Of a DNA stretch of 64,000 nt, positions 30,952 through 39,362 are shown piece after piece (positions within the stretch are counted from its first letter, which is position 1; the number at the start of each line of letters is the position of its first letter). Made by a program: the position numbers and the translations under genes. Under the pieces are notes generated by a model. That model had not been told where the DNA came from. It was given only the letters and a program-made list of their open reading frames with translations, and made no database searches. The stretch is from NCBI GenBank assembly GCA_031551885.1, contig JAVBMX010000022.1:1-64000 (forward strand). The letters are read 5' to 3'. The stretch comes from Frigididesulfovibrio sp031551885 (GTDB lineage Bacteria > Desulfobacterota > Desulfovibrionia > Desulfovibrionales > Desulfovibrionaceae).

Positions 30952-31794
30952 CTACCCCCGCTGAATGAACGTGCCGTCTTCCAGTTCTTGGAAGGCTTGG
31001 CGCAGTTCGTCGTCGGTGTTCATGACGATGGGTCCGCCCCAGGCGATGGGTTCGCGCAGAGGACTGCCGCAGGCGGCGACGAGCAAGGCTCCGGTGGCTC
31101 CGGCTTTCAGGCGCAGGCCGTCGCCCTGGCCGAAGAGCAGGGCCCGATGGGAGCCGTGTTCTTCCGAATCGTCGGCCGCGTACACCGAACCGGCCAGAAT
31201 ATAGATGAACACTGTGTCGTCGGGCGGCAGGGGCCACTCCCAGACCGCGCCGGGTTCCAGGCGCAGATCGATGAACCGGGCGGGGGTGTTGTCCGGCATG
31301 ACCGTGCCGGTTTTCCCCTTGTAGTCGCCGGCAATGATGCGGACAACCGCGCCGGGCTCGTTGACGACCGGCAGGCCGGCGGCCGTGATGTCGCGGTATT
31401 TGGGCGGGACCATTTTCCGTTCCCGGGAAAGGTTGAGCCAAAACTGCAGACCCAGCATGCGCGGCGATGGCTTGGGCATTTCCTGGTGCAGAATGCCGCG
31501 CCCGGCGGTCATCCACTGACAGTCGCCGGAGCGGATGGCGCCTTTGTTGCCGAGGGAATCCTCGTGCTCGATGAGGCCTTCGGCCAGGTAGGTAATGGTT
31601 TCGATGCCCCGGTGCGGGTGCAGGGGGAACCCCCGGACATAATCGTCGGGGTTGGTGGAATCAAAGGCGTCCAGGAGCAAGAACGGGTCGAAGTCTCTCA
31701 CATCGCGGTGGCCCACAACGCGCACCAGGCGCACTCCGGCCCCGTCCACGGCGTTTTGCCCTCGGACCGTGCGTTTGACTGTGCGTGGATTCAT
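30952..31794 (-). CDS. Pirin family protein
   Basis: Bicupin metal-binding protein; family members include quercetin dioxygenases and redox-responsive regulators. The 280-residue protein has DAFDSTNPDDYVRGFPLHPHRGIETITY (split here into the metal-ligand block HPHRGIE), the second ligand region GDCQWMTAGRGILHQEMP and QFWLNLS, all pirin hallmarks. The C-terminal cupin (FIYILAGSVYAADD) completes the fold. AAAGGAGG lies just before ATG 31794; longer frames upstream are not supported. It is a single gene, convergent with the rRNA methylase across an A-type hairpin remnant (CTCGGGGTGGAACCCCGAG). Confidence 0.92.
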   Translation of the reverse strand: MNPRTVKRTVRGQNAVDGAGVRLVRVVGHRDVRDFDPFLLLDAFDSTNPDDYVRGFPLHPHRGIETITYLAEGLIEHEDSLGNKGAIRSGDCQWMTAGRGILHQEMPKPSPRMLGLQFWLNLSRERKMVPPKYRDITAAGLPVVNEPGAVVRIIAGDYKGKTGTVMPDNTPARFIDLRLEPGAVWEWPLPPDDTVFIYILAGSVYAADDSEEHGSHRALLFGQGDGLRLKAGATGALLVAACGSPLREPIAWGGPIVMNTDDELRQAFQELEDGTFIQRG

Positions 31795-32064
31795 GGTGTC
31801 CTCCTTTGACTGTGTTGTCCGGAGCCTGAGGGTGGGGTACGCCGGGGGCAAGCGCATGAAGCGCCCGGCGTCGATTTCACATGCCTTCGGGGCCAAGGCG
31901 TTCGGTCCCGACGGGGCTGCCGGGCCGGCGCATGGGGCTTTCGCAAAAGCCGACGCGCCCGGCGGCCGCGCGAGCGACGGCCCGTTTGCGGGTTCGCCCT
32001 CGCTTTTCAGCGTACCATATTCTCTCGGCATATGGCTTTATAAACAATGGTGGCGGGAAGTCGT

Positions 32065-32406
32065 TTACGAGAGGCCGTCGAGCGTTTCTTTGAGCGCAAG
32101 CAGGACCGGCTTCAGATCTTCGAGGGCGGCGGCGGCCCGGACTTTGTCGGCGGCGCGACCGGCCTGCTCCAGGGTCAGACAGCGGGCCCGCACGTCTTCG
32201 GCCCCCATGGCGGCGCAGTTGCTTTTGCAGGAGTGCGCCAACCGCGTGAGAGCTTCCAGATCTCCGGAGGAAAGGGCATTTTCCATGTCCTGCACGGTTT
32301 TTGGCAGGCCGGAGGCGAAGAACCGGGAGATTTCGAGAAAAATCTCTTTATCGCCCATCCGTTCAATCGCGGCCTCCAAATCAAGATGTATGCTTACAGC
32401 ACCCAC
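32065..32406 (-). CDS. Hpt (histidine phosphotransfer) domain protein
   Basis: Stand-alone phosphotransfer domain of a phosphorelay. With the GTG at 32406 it is 113 residues, the normal size of an Hpt domain, and is four-helical. The phospho-accepting His is at about residue 58 in RLAHSCKSNCAAMG, matching the HxxKx(A/G) pattern, with the downstream helix AEDVRARCLTLEQAGRA. AGGAAGG lies five bases before the GTG; an ATG 14 codons upstream (32448) lacks a ribosome site. No histidine kinase or response regulator is adjacent, so its partners are encoded elsewhere. Confidence 0.85.
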   Translation of the reverse strand: MGAVSIHLDLEAAIERMGDKEIFLEISRFFASGLPKTVQDMENALSSGDLEALTRLAHSCKSNCAAMGAEDVRARCLTLEQAGRAADKVRAAAALEDLKPVLLALKETLDGLS

Positions 32407-32512
32407 ATGCGCCTTCCTTTCCCCGCCAGTGGGGAGGTTGAAAATCATCGGACTTTTCCGTGAGCCGATTGAGAGCGGTTTCGCGACTTGGAATGGGTGG
32501 ATTATTCACAAG

Positions 32513-32542
32513 TCGACAATAATTTCAAGATGTTGATATAAT
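32513..32542 (+). promoter_or_regulatory. Sigma-70-type promoter
   Basis: -35 TCGACA (5 of 6 consensus) and -10 TATAAT (6 of 6) with an 18-bp spacer, reading rightward. It is about 175 bases upstream of the Rrf2-type gene and faces away from the Hpt gene. A short hairpin-containing leader or small RNA follows. Confidence 0.7.
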
Positions 32543-32548
32543 AAGCTA

Positions 32549-32640
32549 CGAAGGGGTTTTCATTTCTCGATAAATTGCGTACCATGCGCTTATACCAAAG
32601 GCGGTAAAGTTCCAAGGCCCTAGAGCCTTTTTTTACCGCC
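32549..32640 (+). ncRNA. Candidate small RNA or attenuator leader of the Rrf2 gene
   Basis: Starting from the expected transcription start about 7 bases after the TATAAT box, the RNA would run about 90 bases to a nested hairpin. An inner stem AAGGC-CCTAGA-GCCTT followed by a T-run looks like an intrinsic terminator, while an outer stem GGCGGTAAA (32600-32608) with TTTACCGCC (32632-32640) spans it. The T-run is inside the outer stem, so the two foldings would favour different outcomes. Whether this is a free sRNA or a regulated leader of the gene at 32721 is not decidable from sequence. Confidence 0.45.
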
Positions 32641-32720
32641 CTCCGACAGTTTCCCGTGCGATGGTCCGAATCTTTCGGTTTGCGGGGGTCCGTCGCGCGT
32701 AGGCTCATGGAGGCCCTCCT

Positions 32721-33260
32721 ATGAAATTATCCGCGCGCTCACGATATGCAGCCCGTATTCTTCTGGAGCTTGCCAGAAACAAGTCCGCCGGTCCGATGTC
32801 CGCGGCCTTGCTTTCGCAACATACCGGAGTTTCCGTGCAGTTCGTCGAGCAAATTCTCAAACCCCTGAAACAGAAGGGGTTGACTAAAAGTGTCCGCGGC
32901 GCGGCCGGCGGACACCGTTTGGCCAAAAAACCCGAAGACATCACCCTTGGCGAAGTGGTGCACCTGATGGAAGGCGGCATCCAACTCACGGTCTGTTGCG
33001 GGGAAAAAAGCGGCGACTGCCCGAGAAAGGACGGCTGTCTTACCCGAAAAGCCTGGTTGCAGGTTTCACGTTCGCTTGAACGTGAGCTGGATTCCATCAC
33101 TCTGGCTTCGCTTCTCCACGGGGATCAGGTCTGTCCGGAAACGCAAAGGCCCGATGCCGAGCGTGCGGGGCGCCTGAAAAAAAATGTGATCGAAGAGCCC
33201 CCCGTGGTACGGCCGGTTCGCCAAGTGGTCCGCCGGGTAAAGGGCTTACGCCCGCGCTGA
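32721..33260 (+). CDS. Rrf2 family transcriptional regulator with cysteine cluster
   Basis: Winged helix-turn-helix regulator of the IscR/NsrR/RsrR superfamily. The 179-residue protein starts MKLSARSRYAARILLELARN, has the recognition region ALLSQHTGVSVQFVEQILKPLKQKG and the wing VRGAAGGHRLAKKPEDITLGEVV. Cysteines at 92, 93, 100 and 106 (in VCCGEKSGDCPRKDGC) are placed where family members bind an Fe-S cluster, so it may sense iron-sulfur status, redox or NO. Beyond residue 140 the tail is basic and unlike IscR. A GGAGG is 8-12 bases before ATG 32721, and a good promoter lies at 32513-32542. No Fe-S assembly gene is adjacent. Confidence 0.92.
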   Translation: MKLSARSRYAARILLELARNKSAGPMSAALLSQHTGVSVQFVEQILKPLKQKGLTKSVRGAAGGHRLAKKPEDITLGEVVHLMEGGIQLTVCCGEKSGDCPRKDGCLTRKAWLQVSRSLERELDSITLASLLHGDQVCPETQRPDAERAGRLKKNVIEEPPVVRPVRQVVRRVKGLRPR

Positions 33261-33679
33261 TATTCTTCCCTGTACGGCAATGGAAGGCGGCCGACGCTTG
33301 TTGGGGCGTTCTTCCATCGCTACGGCCTTTCAACGGTGCGCTGTGCCCTTGGGCATTGCGCGCCGTTCCGTTTTGAAGCGGCAAGAGAACGTGTCGACGT
33401 TCTTCCCAAAGGAAGCGCCGCCGCCATCTGGAACTGGAAGGTGTCGGCCTTCTTGCCCGTGGGCAACCTTTGGGGCCCGCGGGGACGCACATCGGTCTTG
33501 GCGTGTGGATATGACCGCGCCCGTGGCAAGAACATTGTCATGGAAAAGGTCGCCGAGCGCAAGCCGGGATTCCGGCCCTGCTCAGCGACGGAAGAAAGGG
33601 GAACGCGAAGAGTGCGCGGGAAAGAAGCGCCGCGGCGTATGGCGCTCTTTTTTCGGAAGGGTGCCCGCCCGGCCGACAA
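33261..33679. other. Gene-poor stretch between the Rrf2 and PilZ genes
   Basis: About 420 bases with long open frames on both strands, but codon composition is unlike real genes and no start has a ribosome site. It contains several short hairpins, including AACGG...CCGTT around GCGC/GCGC arms (about 33333-33371), and ends in a clear rightward terminator (33626-33653). It may be a long 3' untranslated region of the Rrf2 transcript or an unrecognised RNA. Confidence 0.5.
33626..33653 (+). terminator. Rho-independent terminator, rightward
   Basis: AGCGCC-GCGGCGTAT-GGCGCT stem followed by CTTTTTTC. It lies 366 bases after the Rrf2 stop and just before the PilZ stop on the other strand, so it ends a rightward transcript whose content between 33261 and 33626 is unexplained. 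Confidence 0.75.
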
Positions 33680-34093
33680 TCAGGCCTGGAGTTCCTGAAA
33701 GGCTTTGTCCACCAGCTTGCCCAGAGCCAGGCACAGATCTTCGTCGGCATTGACGAAGCTGAGACCCATCAGGTGCGCGCCGGCTTCGGAGCGAACCCAG
33801 GAAACTTCCGCGATGGCTTGAAAATATTGCTCCGCATCGTTTTCATAGACTTTGAAAAAGGAGTTGGAGAACTTGTTGAGCAGCGGAATATGCACGGTTA
33901 CATGCAGTCGCGTGCCGACGGCAAGGGGGGTCGGCGCTTCAACGCACAGGCCGCCTTTGCTGATATCGTTGCAGGTGCTGTCGATCAGCGGATCTTTGGC
34001 GATGGGGAAGACAAGTTCCCTGGCCTGAACACGATACGGCCGGGGCAGGCGGACCCAGCGTCTTTTGTTTTGGACGTCGGCATGGTTGCTCAT
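33680..34093 (-). CDS. PilZ domain protein (c-di-GMP effector)
   Basis: Small cytoplasmic c-di-GMP receptor. The 137-residue protein carries both canonical binding motifs: RxxxR as RRWVR (residues 11-15) and (D/N)xSxxG as DISKGG (43-48). It ends as a single PilZ barrel with an extra insertion LLNKFSNSFFKVYENDAEQYF in the middle strands. AAAGGAG lies 9 bases before ATG 34093. It appears monocistronic. The downstream output (motility, polysaccharide or other) cannot be read from the neighbourhood. Confidence 0.92.
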   Translation of the reverse strand: MSNHADVQNKRRWVRLPRPYRVQARELVFPIAKDPLIDSTCNDISKGGLCVEAPTPLAVGTRLHVTVHIPLLNKFSNSFFKVYENDAEQYFQAIAEVSWVRSEAGAHLMGLSFVNADEDLCLALGKLVDKAFQELQA

Positions 34094-34211
34094 ACTCGCG
34101 CTCCTTTCCCGGCGGGATTCCGCTTGGACGGGCTCCTGTACCGGCAGATTTTAGAATATGTTTACACCTTTTCCTAAGGATATTGCAACCCTTTGTCCCA
34201 ACGGATCATAT

Positions 34212-34340
34212 CAGAGCATTTTCACTTTGAAAATGTTTGTGAAACCATATCGCCGGCGGATTTATAAACGAGATCACAAGCGGGGGGCCGCTTGCGCAGC
34301 CACCAGAGCAAACCAACTTTTTTAAAGCTGATTTGCTCTG
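34212..34340. repeat. Family E repeat, copy 3
   Basis: GAGCATTTTCACTTTGAAAATG, TGTTTGTGAAACCATATCGCCG, a variable stem CAAGCGG/CCGCTTG, then AGAGCAAACCAAC...GCTGATTTGCTCT. It ends seven bases before the cobJ stop codon, i.e. it would form the 3' untranslated region of cobJ mRNA. Confidence 0.83.
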
Positions 34341-34346
34341 GCGCGA

Positions 34347-35156
34347 TTATATTATTGCGGCCTCCGGGCCGTATTTTTTCATGTAACCGCGCGGGGTCAG
34401 CAATCTGGCCCCGTGGCTCCAGGCGAGGGGGCGGCCTGTATCGCCCGGCACGATGCGGGTTTCCGAATTGCCGACGATCAGAATGCTGAACATGTCCGTG
34501 TCCCGGGCCGGGTTGTCGCCGAGGCGAGCGATGCGGACATCTTGCTCGGGGCGGAAGGCGTTGCGCACGACGCCCACGGGCGCGTCCGGCCCCCTGTGGC
34601 GTGCGGCCAGGCCAAGGGCCTCTTCAAGCAGGGCGGTGCGCCGTTTGGAGCGCGGGTTGTACAGCGCGACCACGAAATCGCCGGCAAAGGCGCATTCCAG
34701 GCGTTTGCGGATAAGATCCGGGGGCGTGAGCAGGTCCGAGAGGCTGATGCAGGCGAAATCGTGCATCAGGGGCGCGCCCAAAAGCGCGGCGGCCGCGCAT
34801 ACGGCGGGCACGCCGGGCACGACGTTGAGGAGCTCGCCGGGGTTCAGCCCGCGTTGCTCGATCAGCTCCAGGGCCAGACCGGCCAACGCGTAAACGCCGG
34901 GGTCGCCCGAGCAGACCATGGCGGTTTCGCGCTCGGCCAGGGCGGAGGCCAAGGCGGCTTCGGTGCGCTCCATCTCCCCCATCATGCCGGTGGACACGAT
35001 TTCTTTGCCCTGCAACAGTCCGGGCTCGACAAGTGCGATATAGCCGGAATAACCGACCACGGTGTGGGCGCGGTGCAAGCAGGCCAAGGCTTCCGGGGCA
35101 AGCAGCGCCGGAGAGCCGGGGCCGAGACCGATCACATGAAGAAGCGGAGAGGACAT
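34347..35156 (-). CDS. cobJ: Precorrin-3B C17-methyltransferase (CobJ/CbiH)
   Basis: SAM-dependent methylation of the corrin ring at C17 with ring contraction in cobalamin synthesis. The 269-residue protein has the tetrapyrrole methylase start VIGLGPGSPALLAPEAL, GYSGYIALVEPGL, the conserved VCSGDPGVYALAG, VVPGVPAVCAAAALLGAPLMHDFACISLSDLL and VALYNPRSKRR, typical of CobJ. ATG 35156 lacks a strong ribosome site. It is isolated from other cob genes in this window, as often seen in Desulfovibrio-type genomes. Repeat E follows its stop. Confidence 0.94.
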   Translation of the reverse strand: MSSPLLHVIGLGPGSPALLAPEALACLHRAHTVVGYSGYIALVEPGLLQGKEIVSTGMMGEMERTEAALASALAERETAMVCSGDPGVYALAGLALELIEQRGLNPGELLNVVPGVPAVCAAAALLGAPLMHDFACISLSDLLTPPDLIRKRLECAFAGDFVVALYNPRSKRRTALLEEALGLAARHRGPDAPVGVVRNAFRPEQDVRIARLGDNPARDTDMFSILIVGNSETRIVPGDTGRPLAWSHGARLLTPRGYMKKYGPEAAII

Positions 35157-35301
35157 GAAGTGCTCGTGATAAGGCTTGAGGGAGGTGGGCTCCCGGTTTG
35201 GGAAACGGAAGGGCCGTTTTCGGGCCGGAGGTCATGAATCGGGTGGGGCTCGCTCGGGTTTTCCTGCCGGCGTCCCGCGGCACGGTCCACGCCGGCCGGC
35301 A

Positions 35302-37185
35302 TCACTTGCCGGTGCCGCTTTTGGCCTGCCGGGCCGTGACGACATCAAGGCAGACCTGCCGCGACAACACGTCGCCGGCGCAGATATTTTCGGCCGCCGC
35401 CCCTTCGGGCGCGGCGTTCATCAGCAGCAGGGCGTCCAGCATTTCGCCGTATTCCCGTTCTATTGCCGTCTTGACGGCCGGCACCCGGTCGAAAGAGTTC
35501 CGGCACCAATAGTCCCGGTGAGACGAGGAGGAGGGAGCGGTGGGGTGTTCCCACACCTTGTCTTCGAGACCCGGCGTGTTGAAAAACGTATGCAGGACGG
35601 TATCGCCGTCCGGCAGAACCCGCGAGGCATCAGCTCCGGCCAGAAGCAACAGAGTCGTGGTCTGTGTCTTACGGGCCTGAATCGCCCGCCAGCGTTCCAA
35701 GGCCGGCCCGTCTTCCTGCCGGGAGGCGTACGAACGCGTCAGGGGGGTCAGGCCGTACGCGTGTTCTGAAAAATCCGTCCCGGACGGGTCCAGCGCGTCG
35801 CACAGCTTATAAAACGGAATTCCTTTCGCCGCCGCCCGCAGCACGGTGGATTCGCCATCGCGGCCCTGGGCGGCGGGATTCGGGCGGCGCTCCTCCGGCA
35901 TGCGCAGCAGGCGATCAAGGGTCTGGGGGCCGCCCCCCTGCACGGCGTAAAACAAGGGAGTCGGGAATTCGGACGGTGTATCCGCGTCGGCCGGCACGCC
36001 TCGGGCCAGCAGGCGCTCCACCATGCCGGAATTGCCGAACCAGGCGGCCCAGTGCAAGGGGGTAAGGCCGGCTTTGTCTCGCCGGGAGAGGTTCGGGCAT
36101 GCGTCCAGAAAGCGCGGGAAGAAGGCTTCACGGTTGAAAATGATCGCGTAGAACAACGCGTCGCGTCCTTCGCCGTCCGGCAGACAGGGATCCACTCCGG
36201 CGGAGAGAAGCAGGCGGGCCGCGTCATCGTTGCCGTCACGCAGGGCAAGCAGCAGCGCGCTTCGCTCGTAATAATCCACGGCGTTGGGATCGGCGCCCGC
36301 CGACAGGAGTTGGGTGAACATCTCCGGATCGGGCAGGAAGTCATACAGGCGTATGCCGTCCCGCACTTTTTGCGGGAGCTTGCCTGAATCGCCCCGCGCA
36401 AGCTCCCGGCCGAGGAGCTCGCGGGCCACATCGTAGCGTTCGGATTGTGCCAGAGAGGAAAATACCCACTGCGGATCGGCGGTCTGGAGGATGAGGTCAA
36501 ATGTTTCCCAATCCTTCTGGTCATACAGGGCCAGGAGGCTGTCGATGGAAACGTTGTGCCCCCGGCGTTGCAACGCGCGGGCGACTTCCAGGCGTTCCGG
36601 GCCGGACGGTTGGCGGACCAGAAGATCCCAGGACCCGCCGAAATAATAGGAATAACCGTCCTCGCGGGCCGAGAGCAGAGCGGCCATCAGGCGCAGGGTT
36701 TCCGGGCCGGGTTCGCGCTCTTCCAGGGCGTTCCAGGCGGGGTAATCGTTGTCCCAGGTTTTCAGGCACCAGGTCAGCAGGGCGGTATTGCCGTTTGCCA
36801 CGGCCCGGCGGTAAGCCCGTTCGCCGATATCGTCCCAGTGGACCAAGACGACGCAGGCCGCAAGGCAGAGCGCGCCGGCGAACGCGGCCAGCCGGCGGGA
36901 GCCGGAGGGGAGGGTCGCCTTTTTCTTTGCGTCTTTTCCAAACTGCGAGCGCACAAGGTGCCAGATGAACACCACAAGGCCGATGCCTATGACCACCGGG
37001 ATGAGCAGTAGAGCCCCCCAGCCCATGTTGCCCGCCTCGGCGATAAGGAGAGCCAAACCGGCGCTGAGGCCGAAGGCGAGCAGGCCCCAGACGGCGGAGA
37101 GGAACACGCGGGTGTTGCCGAAAGCCGCGCACAACAGCAGGAGCACACCGGCTGCGGGCAGAAAGATGTAGGTCAGAAATTCCAT
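35302..37185 (-). CDS. Membrane-anchored ankyrin-repeat protein, 627 aa
   Basis: Unknown function. Three or four membrane spans lie in the first 120 residues (FLPAAGVLLLLCAAFG; LSAVWGLLAFGLSAGLALLI; ALLLIPVVIGIGLVVFIW; LAAFAGALCLAACVVLV). A large soluble region follows with degenerate ankyrin repeats, clearest at FTQLLSAGADPNAVDYYERS, AARLLLSAGVDPCLPDGEGR and AGLTPLHWAAWFGNSGMVERLL. Such repeats bind partner proteins. ATG 37185 is chosen; a TTG three codons upstream is possible. It is single, with long gaps on both sides. Ankyrin proteins are often linked to host contact or to toxin-immunity exchange, but nothing here shows which. Confidence 0.85.
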   Translation of the reverse strand: MEFLTYIFLPAAGVLLLLCAAFGNTRVFLSAVWGLLAFGLSAGLALLIAEAGNMGWGALLLIPVVIGIGLVVFIWHLVRSQFGKDAKKKATLPSGSRRLAAFAGALCLAACVVLVHWDDIGERAYRRAVANGNTALLTWCLKTWDNDYPAWNALEEREPGPETLRLMAALLSAREDGYSYYFGGSWDLLVRQPSGPERLEVARALQRRGHNVSIDSLLALYDQKDWETFDLILQTADPQWVFSSLAQSERYDVARELLGRELARGDSGKLPQKVRDGIRLYDFLPDPEMFTQLLSAGADPNAVDYYERSALLLALRDGNDDAARLLLSAGVDPCLPDGEGRDALFYAIIFNREAFFPRFLDACPNLSRRDKAGLTPLHWAAWFGNSGMVERLLARGVPADADTPSEFPTPLFYAVQGGGPQTLDRLLRMPEERRPNPAAQGRDGESTVLRAAAKGIPFYKLCDALDPSGTDFSEHAYGLTPLTRSYASRQEDGPALERWRAIQARKTQTTTLLLLAGADASRVLPDGDTVLHTFFNTPGLEDKVWEHPTAPSSSSHRDYWCRNSFDRVPAVKTAIEREYGEMLDALLLMNAAPEGAAAENICAGDVLSRQVCLDVVTARQAKSGTGK

Positions 37186-37392
37186 GCGGGCCAAAACCTT
37201 TCGAGGTGGTGTGCATGCCGGGGCGGCGGCGCGCGGCGCGAACCGCTTTGTCGTTTCTTACCCCGGAGCTCTCGGGTGTGTCGAGGCCCAAAATGGTGAC
37301 GGAGGATGCGGATTGAACTTCAGTGCCGGAGAGGAGCCGGTTGGTTTGGAGTGACCTCCAGCGTTGGTTTTCTCTGCAGGAGTCGTTCAAAC

Positions 37393-37460
37393 GTCGATGC
37401 CCCGCGCAAAGCGCGGAGGCATCGACATTGAGGGGGTCTGGGGGGAATCATTCCCCCCAG
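37393..37460. repeat. Family A repeat, short copy downstream of potD
   Basis: Central palindrome GTCGATGCC-CCGCGC-AAA-GCGCGG-AGGCATCGAC (37393-37426), then AGGGGGTCTGGGGGGAATCATTCCCCCC. It ends nine bases from the potD stop codon. Confidence 0.82.
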
Positions 37461-37468
37461 CATATTTA

Positions 37469-38515
37469 CTATTTACTCGTCTTCAGCACTTCCCAGTACT
37501 TTTCATAGGTGCCGAGGGCCTGGCCCAGATTGCCGATGTACTCACCGTTTTTGAGCTCTTTGTCCCCGGGGTTGAGTACCGGATTGTCGCGCAACTCGGC
37601 CGGGAGCAGGGGCAGGGCCTTCATGTTCGGGGTGGAGTACTTGTACTCCTGCACGCAACGGACGGCGACGTCCGGGCGCAGCATATAGTTGATGAAGATG
37701 TGGGCGTTTTCCACGTTCTTCGAGCCCTTGGGAATGGCGAAACAGTCCACCCAAAGAATCACCCCTTCTTCCGGGAAGGCGAAGGCGAGGTTCGGGCTTT
37801 CTTCCTGGGCCACGAGGAAATCACCGCTCCAGATGGGGCCGATCCAGACTTCTTCACCGATCAGGGCCTGCTTGATGGCCGTGACGTCGAAGATGCGCAC
37901 AGAGGATTTCAGCTGCTTCAGGAATTCATAGGCGGTCTTGATGTGCGACTCGTCGGCGGAATTGAGGGAGCCGCCGGAAGCCTTGAGGGCGATGGCGAAG
38001 GCGTCGCGCAGGTCGTCGGTGAGAATGACCTTGCCCTCGTATTCGGGGCGCAGCAGATCCGCCCATTTGGTCACGGAACCGGCCGGGATATGCTTGGTGT
38101 TGTAGCCGATACCCACGGTTCCCCACATATAGGGCACGCTGTAGATGTTGTCCGGGTCATAGGCCTGGTTCAGGGTCTTGGGGTCGAGGTTGACCAGGTT
38201 GGGCAGCTTGGACTTATCCAGGGGCGCCAGGAGTTTTTCCTTGTGCATCTGCTCGACGAAGTAGCTGGAAGGCACCACCACGTCATAGCCTTTGCCCTGC
38301 AAGAGCTTGACCTTGGCGTACATGGCCTCGTTGGCTTCAAAGGTGGAGTAGACCACCTTGATGCCGGTCTCTTTGGTGAAGTTGTCGAGCACATCTTGGG
38401 GAATGTATTCGGACCAGTTGTAGACCACCACTTCGCCGGCATTTTTATCGGCCGCGTGGGCGACGGGGGCGCAGGCGAGCAGCAGGGCCAAGGCCCTAAA
38501 GACGAGGGTTCTCAT
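37469..38515 (-). CDS. potD: Spermidine/putrescine ABC transporter, periplasmic binding protein
   Basis: Captures polyamines in the periplasm for the PotABC transporter. The 348-residue protein equals E. coli PotD in length. A signal peptide (LVFRALALLLACAPVAHA) is followed by VVVYNWSEYIPQDVLDNF, STFEANEAMYAKVKLL, DVVVPSSYFVEQM, the hinge region YMWGTVGIGYN and the ligand residues in WIGPIWSGDF and WVDCFAIPKGS. GGAGAA precedes ATG 38515; the frame runs 39 codons upstream without function. It is the last gene of potABCD, 73 bases after potC. Downstream is an A repeat. Confidence 0.94.
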   Translation of the reverse strand: MRTLVFRALALLLACAPVAHAADKNAGEVVVYNWSEYIPQDVLDNFTKETGIKVVYSTFEANEAMYAKVKLLQGKGYDVVVPSSYFVEQMHKEKLLAPLDKSKLPNLVNLDPKTLNQAYDPDNIYSVPYMWGTVGIGYNTKHIPAGSVTKWADLLRPEYEGKVILTDDLRDAFAIALKASGGSLNSADESHIKTAYEFLKQLKSSVRIFDVTAIKQALIGEEVWIGPIWSGDFLVAQEESPNLAFAFPEEGVILWVDCFAIPKGSKNVENAHIFINYMLRPDVAVRCVQEYKYSTPNMKALPLLPAELRDNPVLNPGDKELKNGEYIGNLGQALGTYEKYWEVLKTSK

Positions 38516-38588
38516 CGTATTCTCCAGCGGGGTAAAATCGACCGCATCGCCGGCAAGGGGCCGGGGACGCTCAAGAGGTTTTGGTTCG

Positions 38589-39362
38589 TCAGCGTTTCTT
38601 TGCTTGTAAGATACTTTGGGCCGCAAGGACAAGGGCCAGGGTAAGGACGAACATGACGGCGGAAAGGGCGTTCACGTCCGGCTTCACGCCCAGCTTGACC
38701 ATGGAATAGATCCGTACCGGAAGCACTTCAAAGCCCGGTCCGGTCACGAAAGTGCTGATCAGCACGTCGTCCATGGAAAGCGTAAAGCTCAGCAGCCAGC
38801 CCGCGACGACGGCGGGCAGGGTGAGGGGCAGGAGCACGTGGCGGAAGGCGACGGCCTCCGAGGCGCCCAGATCGCGGGCGGCCTCGATGAGATGCTCGTC
38901 GAACTCGGCCAGACGCGAAAGCACGGTCACGGTCACAAAGGGCGCGCACAGGGTGGTGTGGGCCACAAGCAAGGTGAAGAACCCAAGCGGTACCTTGAGG
39001 GCGATAAACATGATTAAAAGCGAGATGCCCATGATGATGTCGGGTGAAACCGTGAGCAGAAAGATGCTTACGTACAGAGCGCGATGCCCCACAAAGCGGT
39101 AACGCTTCAGGCACAGGGCCGTCAGCGAACCCAGCACCGTGGCGCAGGTGGCCGAACACACGGCCACAAGCAAGGAGTTGAAGGCCGCGTCGAGAATGGC
39201 CGTGTTGTTGAACAGGGTTTCATACCACTTGAGGGAAAACCCGGTCCAATTTGTGGTGTACTTGCCGCTGTTGAACGAATAGACGAACACCAGCAGCAGC
39301 GGCACGTAGAAAAAGGCATAAACCAGCCAGACGTACAGGCGTTTGCAGAAGCCGGCGAGCAT
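38589..39362 (-). CDS. potC: Spermidine/putrescine ABC transporter permease PotC
   Basis: Inner-membrane permease, 257 residues with about six membrane helices. The cytoplasmic EAA loop that contacts PotA is seen as EAARDLGASEAVAFRHVLLP, followed by the LPAVVAGWLLSFTLSMDDVLI helix typical of PotC. ATG 39362 overlaps the potB stop by one base (TGATG). The longer open frame upstream runs inside potB and is not the gene. Confidence 0.93.
   Translation of the reverse strand: MLAGFCKRLYVWLVYAFFYVPLLLVFVYSFNSGKYTTNWTGFSLKWYETLFNNTAILDAAFNSLLVAVCSATCATVLGSLTALCLKRYRFVGHRALYVSIFLLTVSPDIIMGISLLIMFIALKVPLGFFTLLVAHTTLCAPFVTVTVLSRLAEFDEHLIEAARDLGASEAVAFRHVLLPLTLPAVVAGWLLSFTLSMDDVLISTFVTGPGFEVLPVRIYSMVKLGVKPDVNALSAVMFVLTLALVLAAQSILQAKKR

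Noticed and set aside
33280..33753. Overlapping 120-157 codon frames on both strands between the Rrf2 and PilZ genes
   Set aside because: No ribosome site, basic low-complexity composition, and the frames overlap each other and a terminator; recorded instead as an unexplained stretch.
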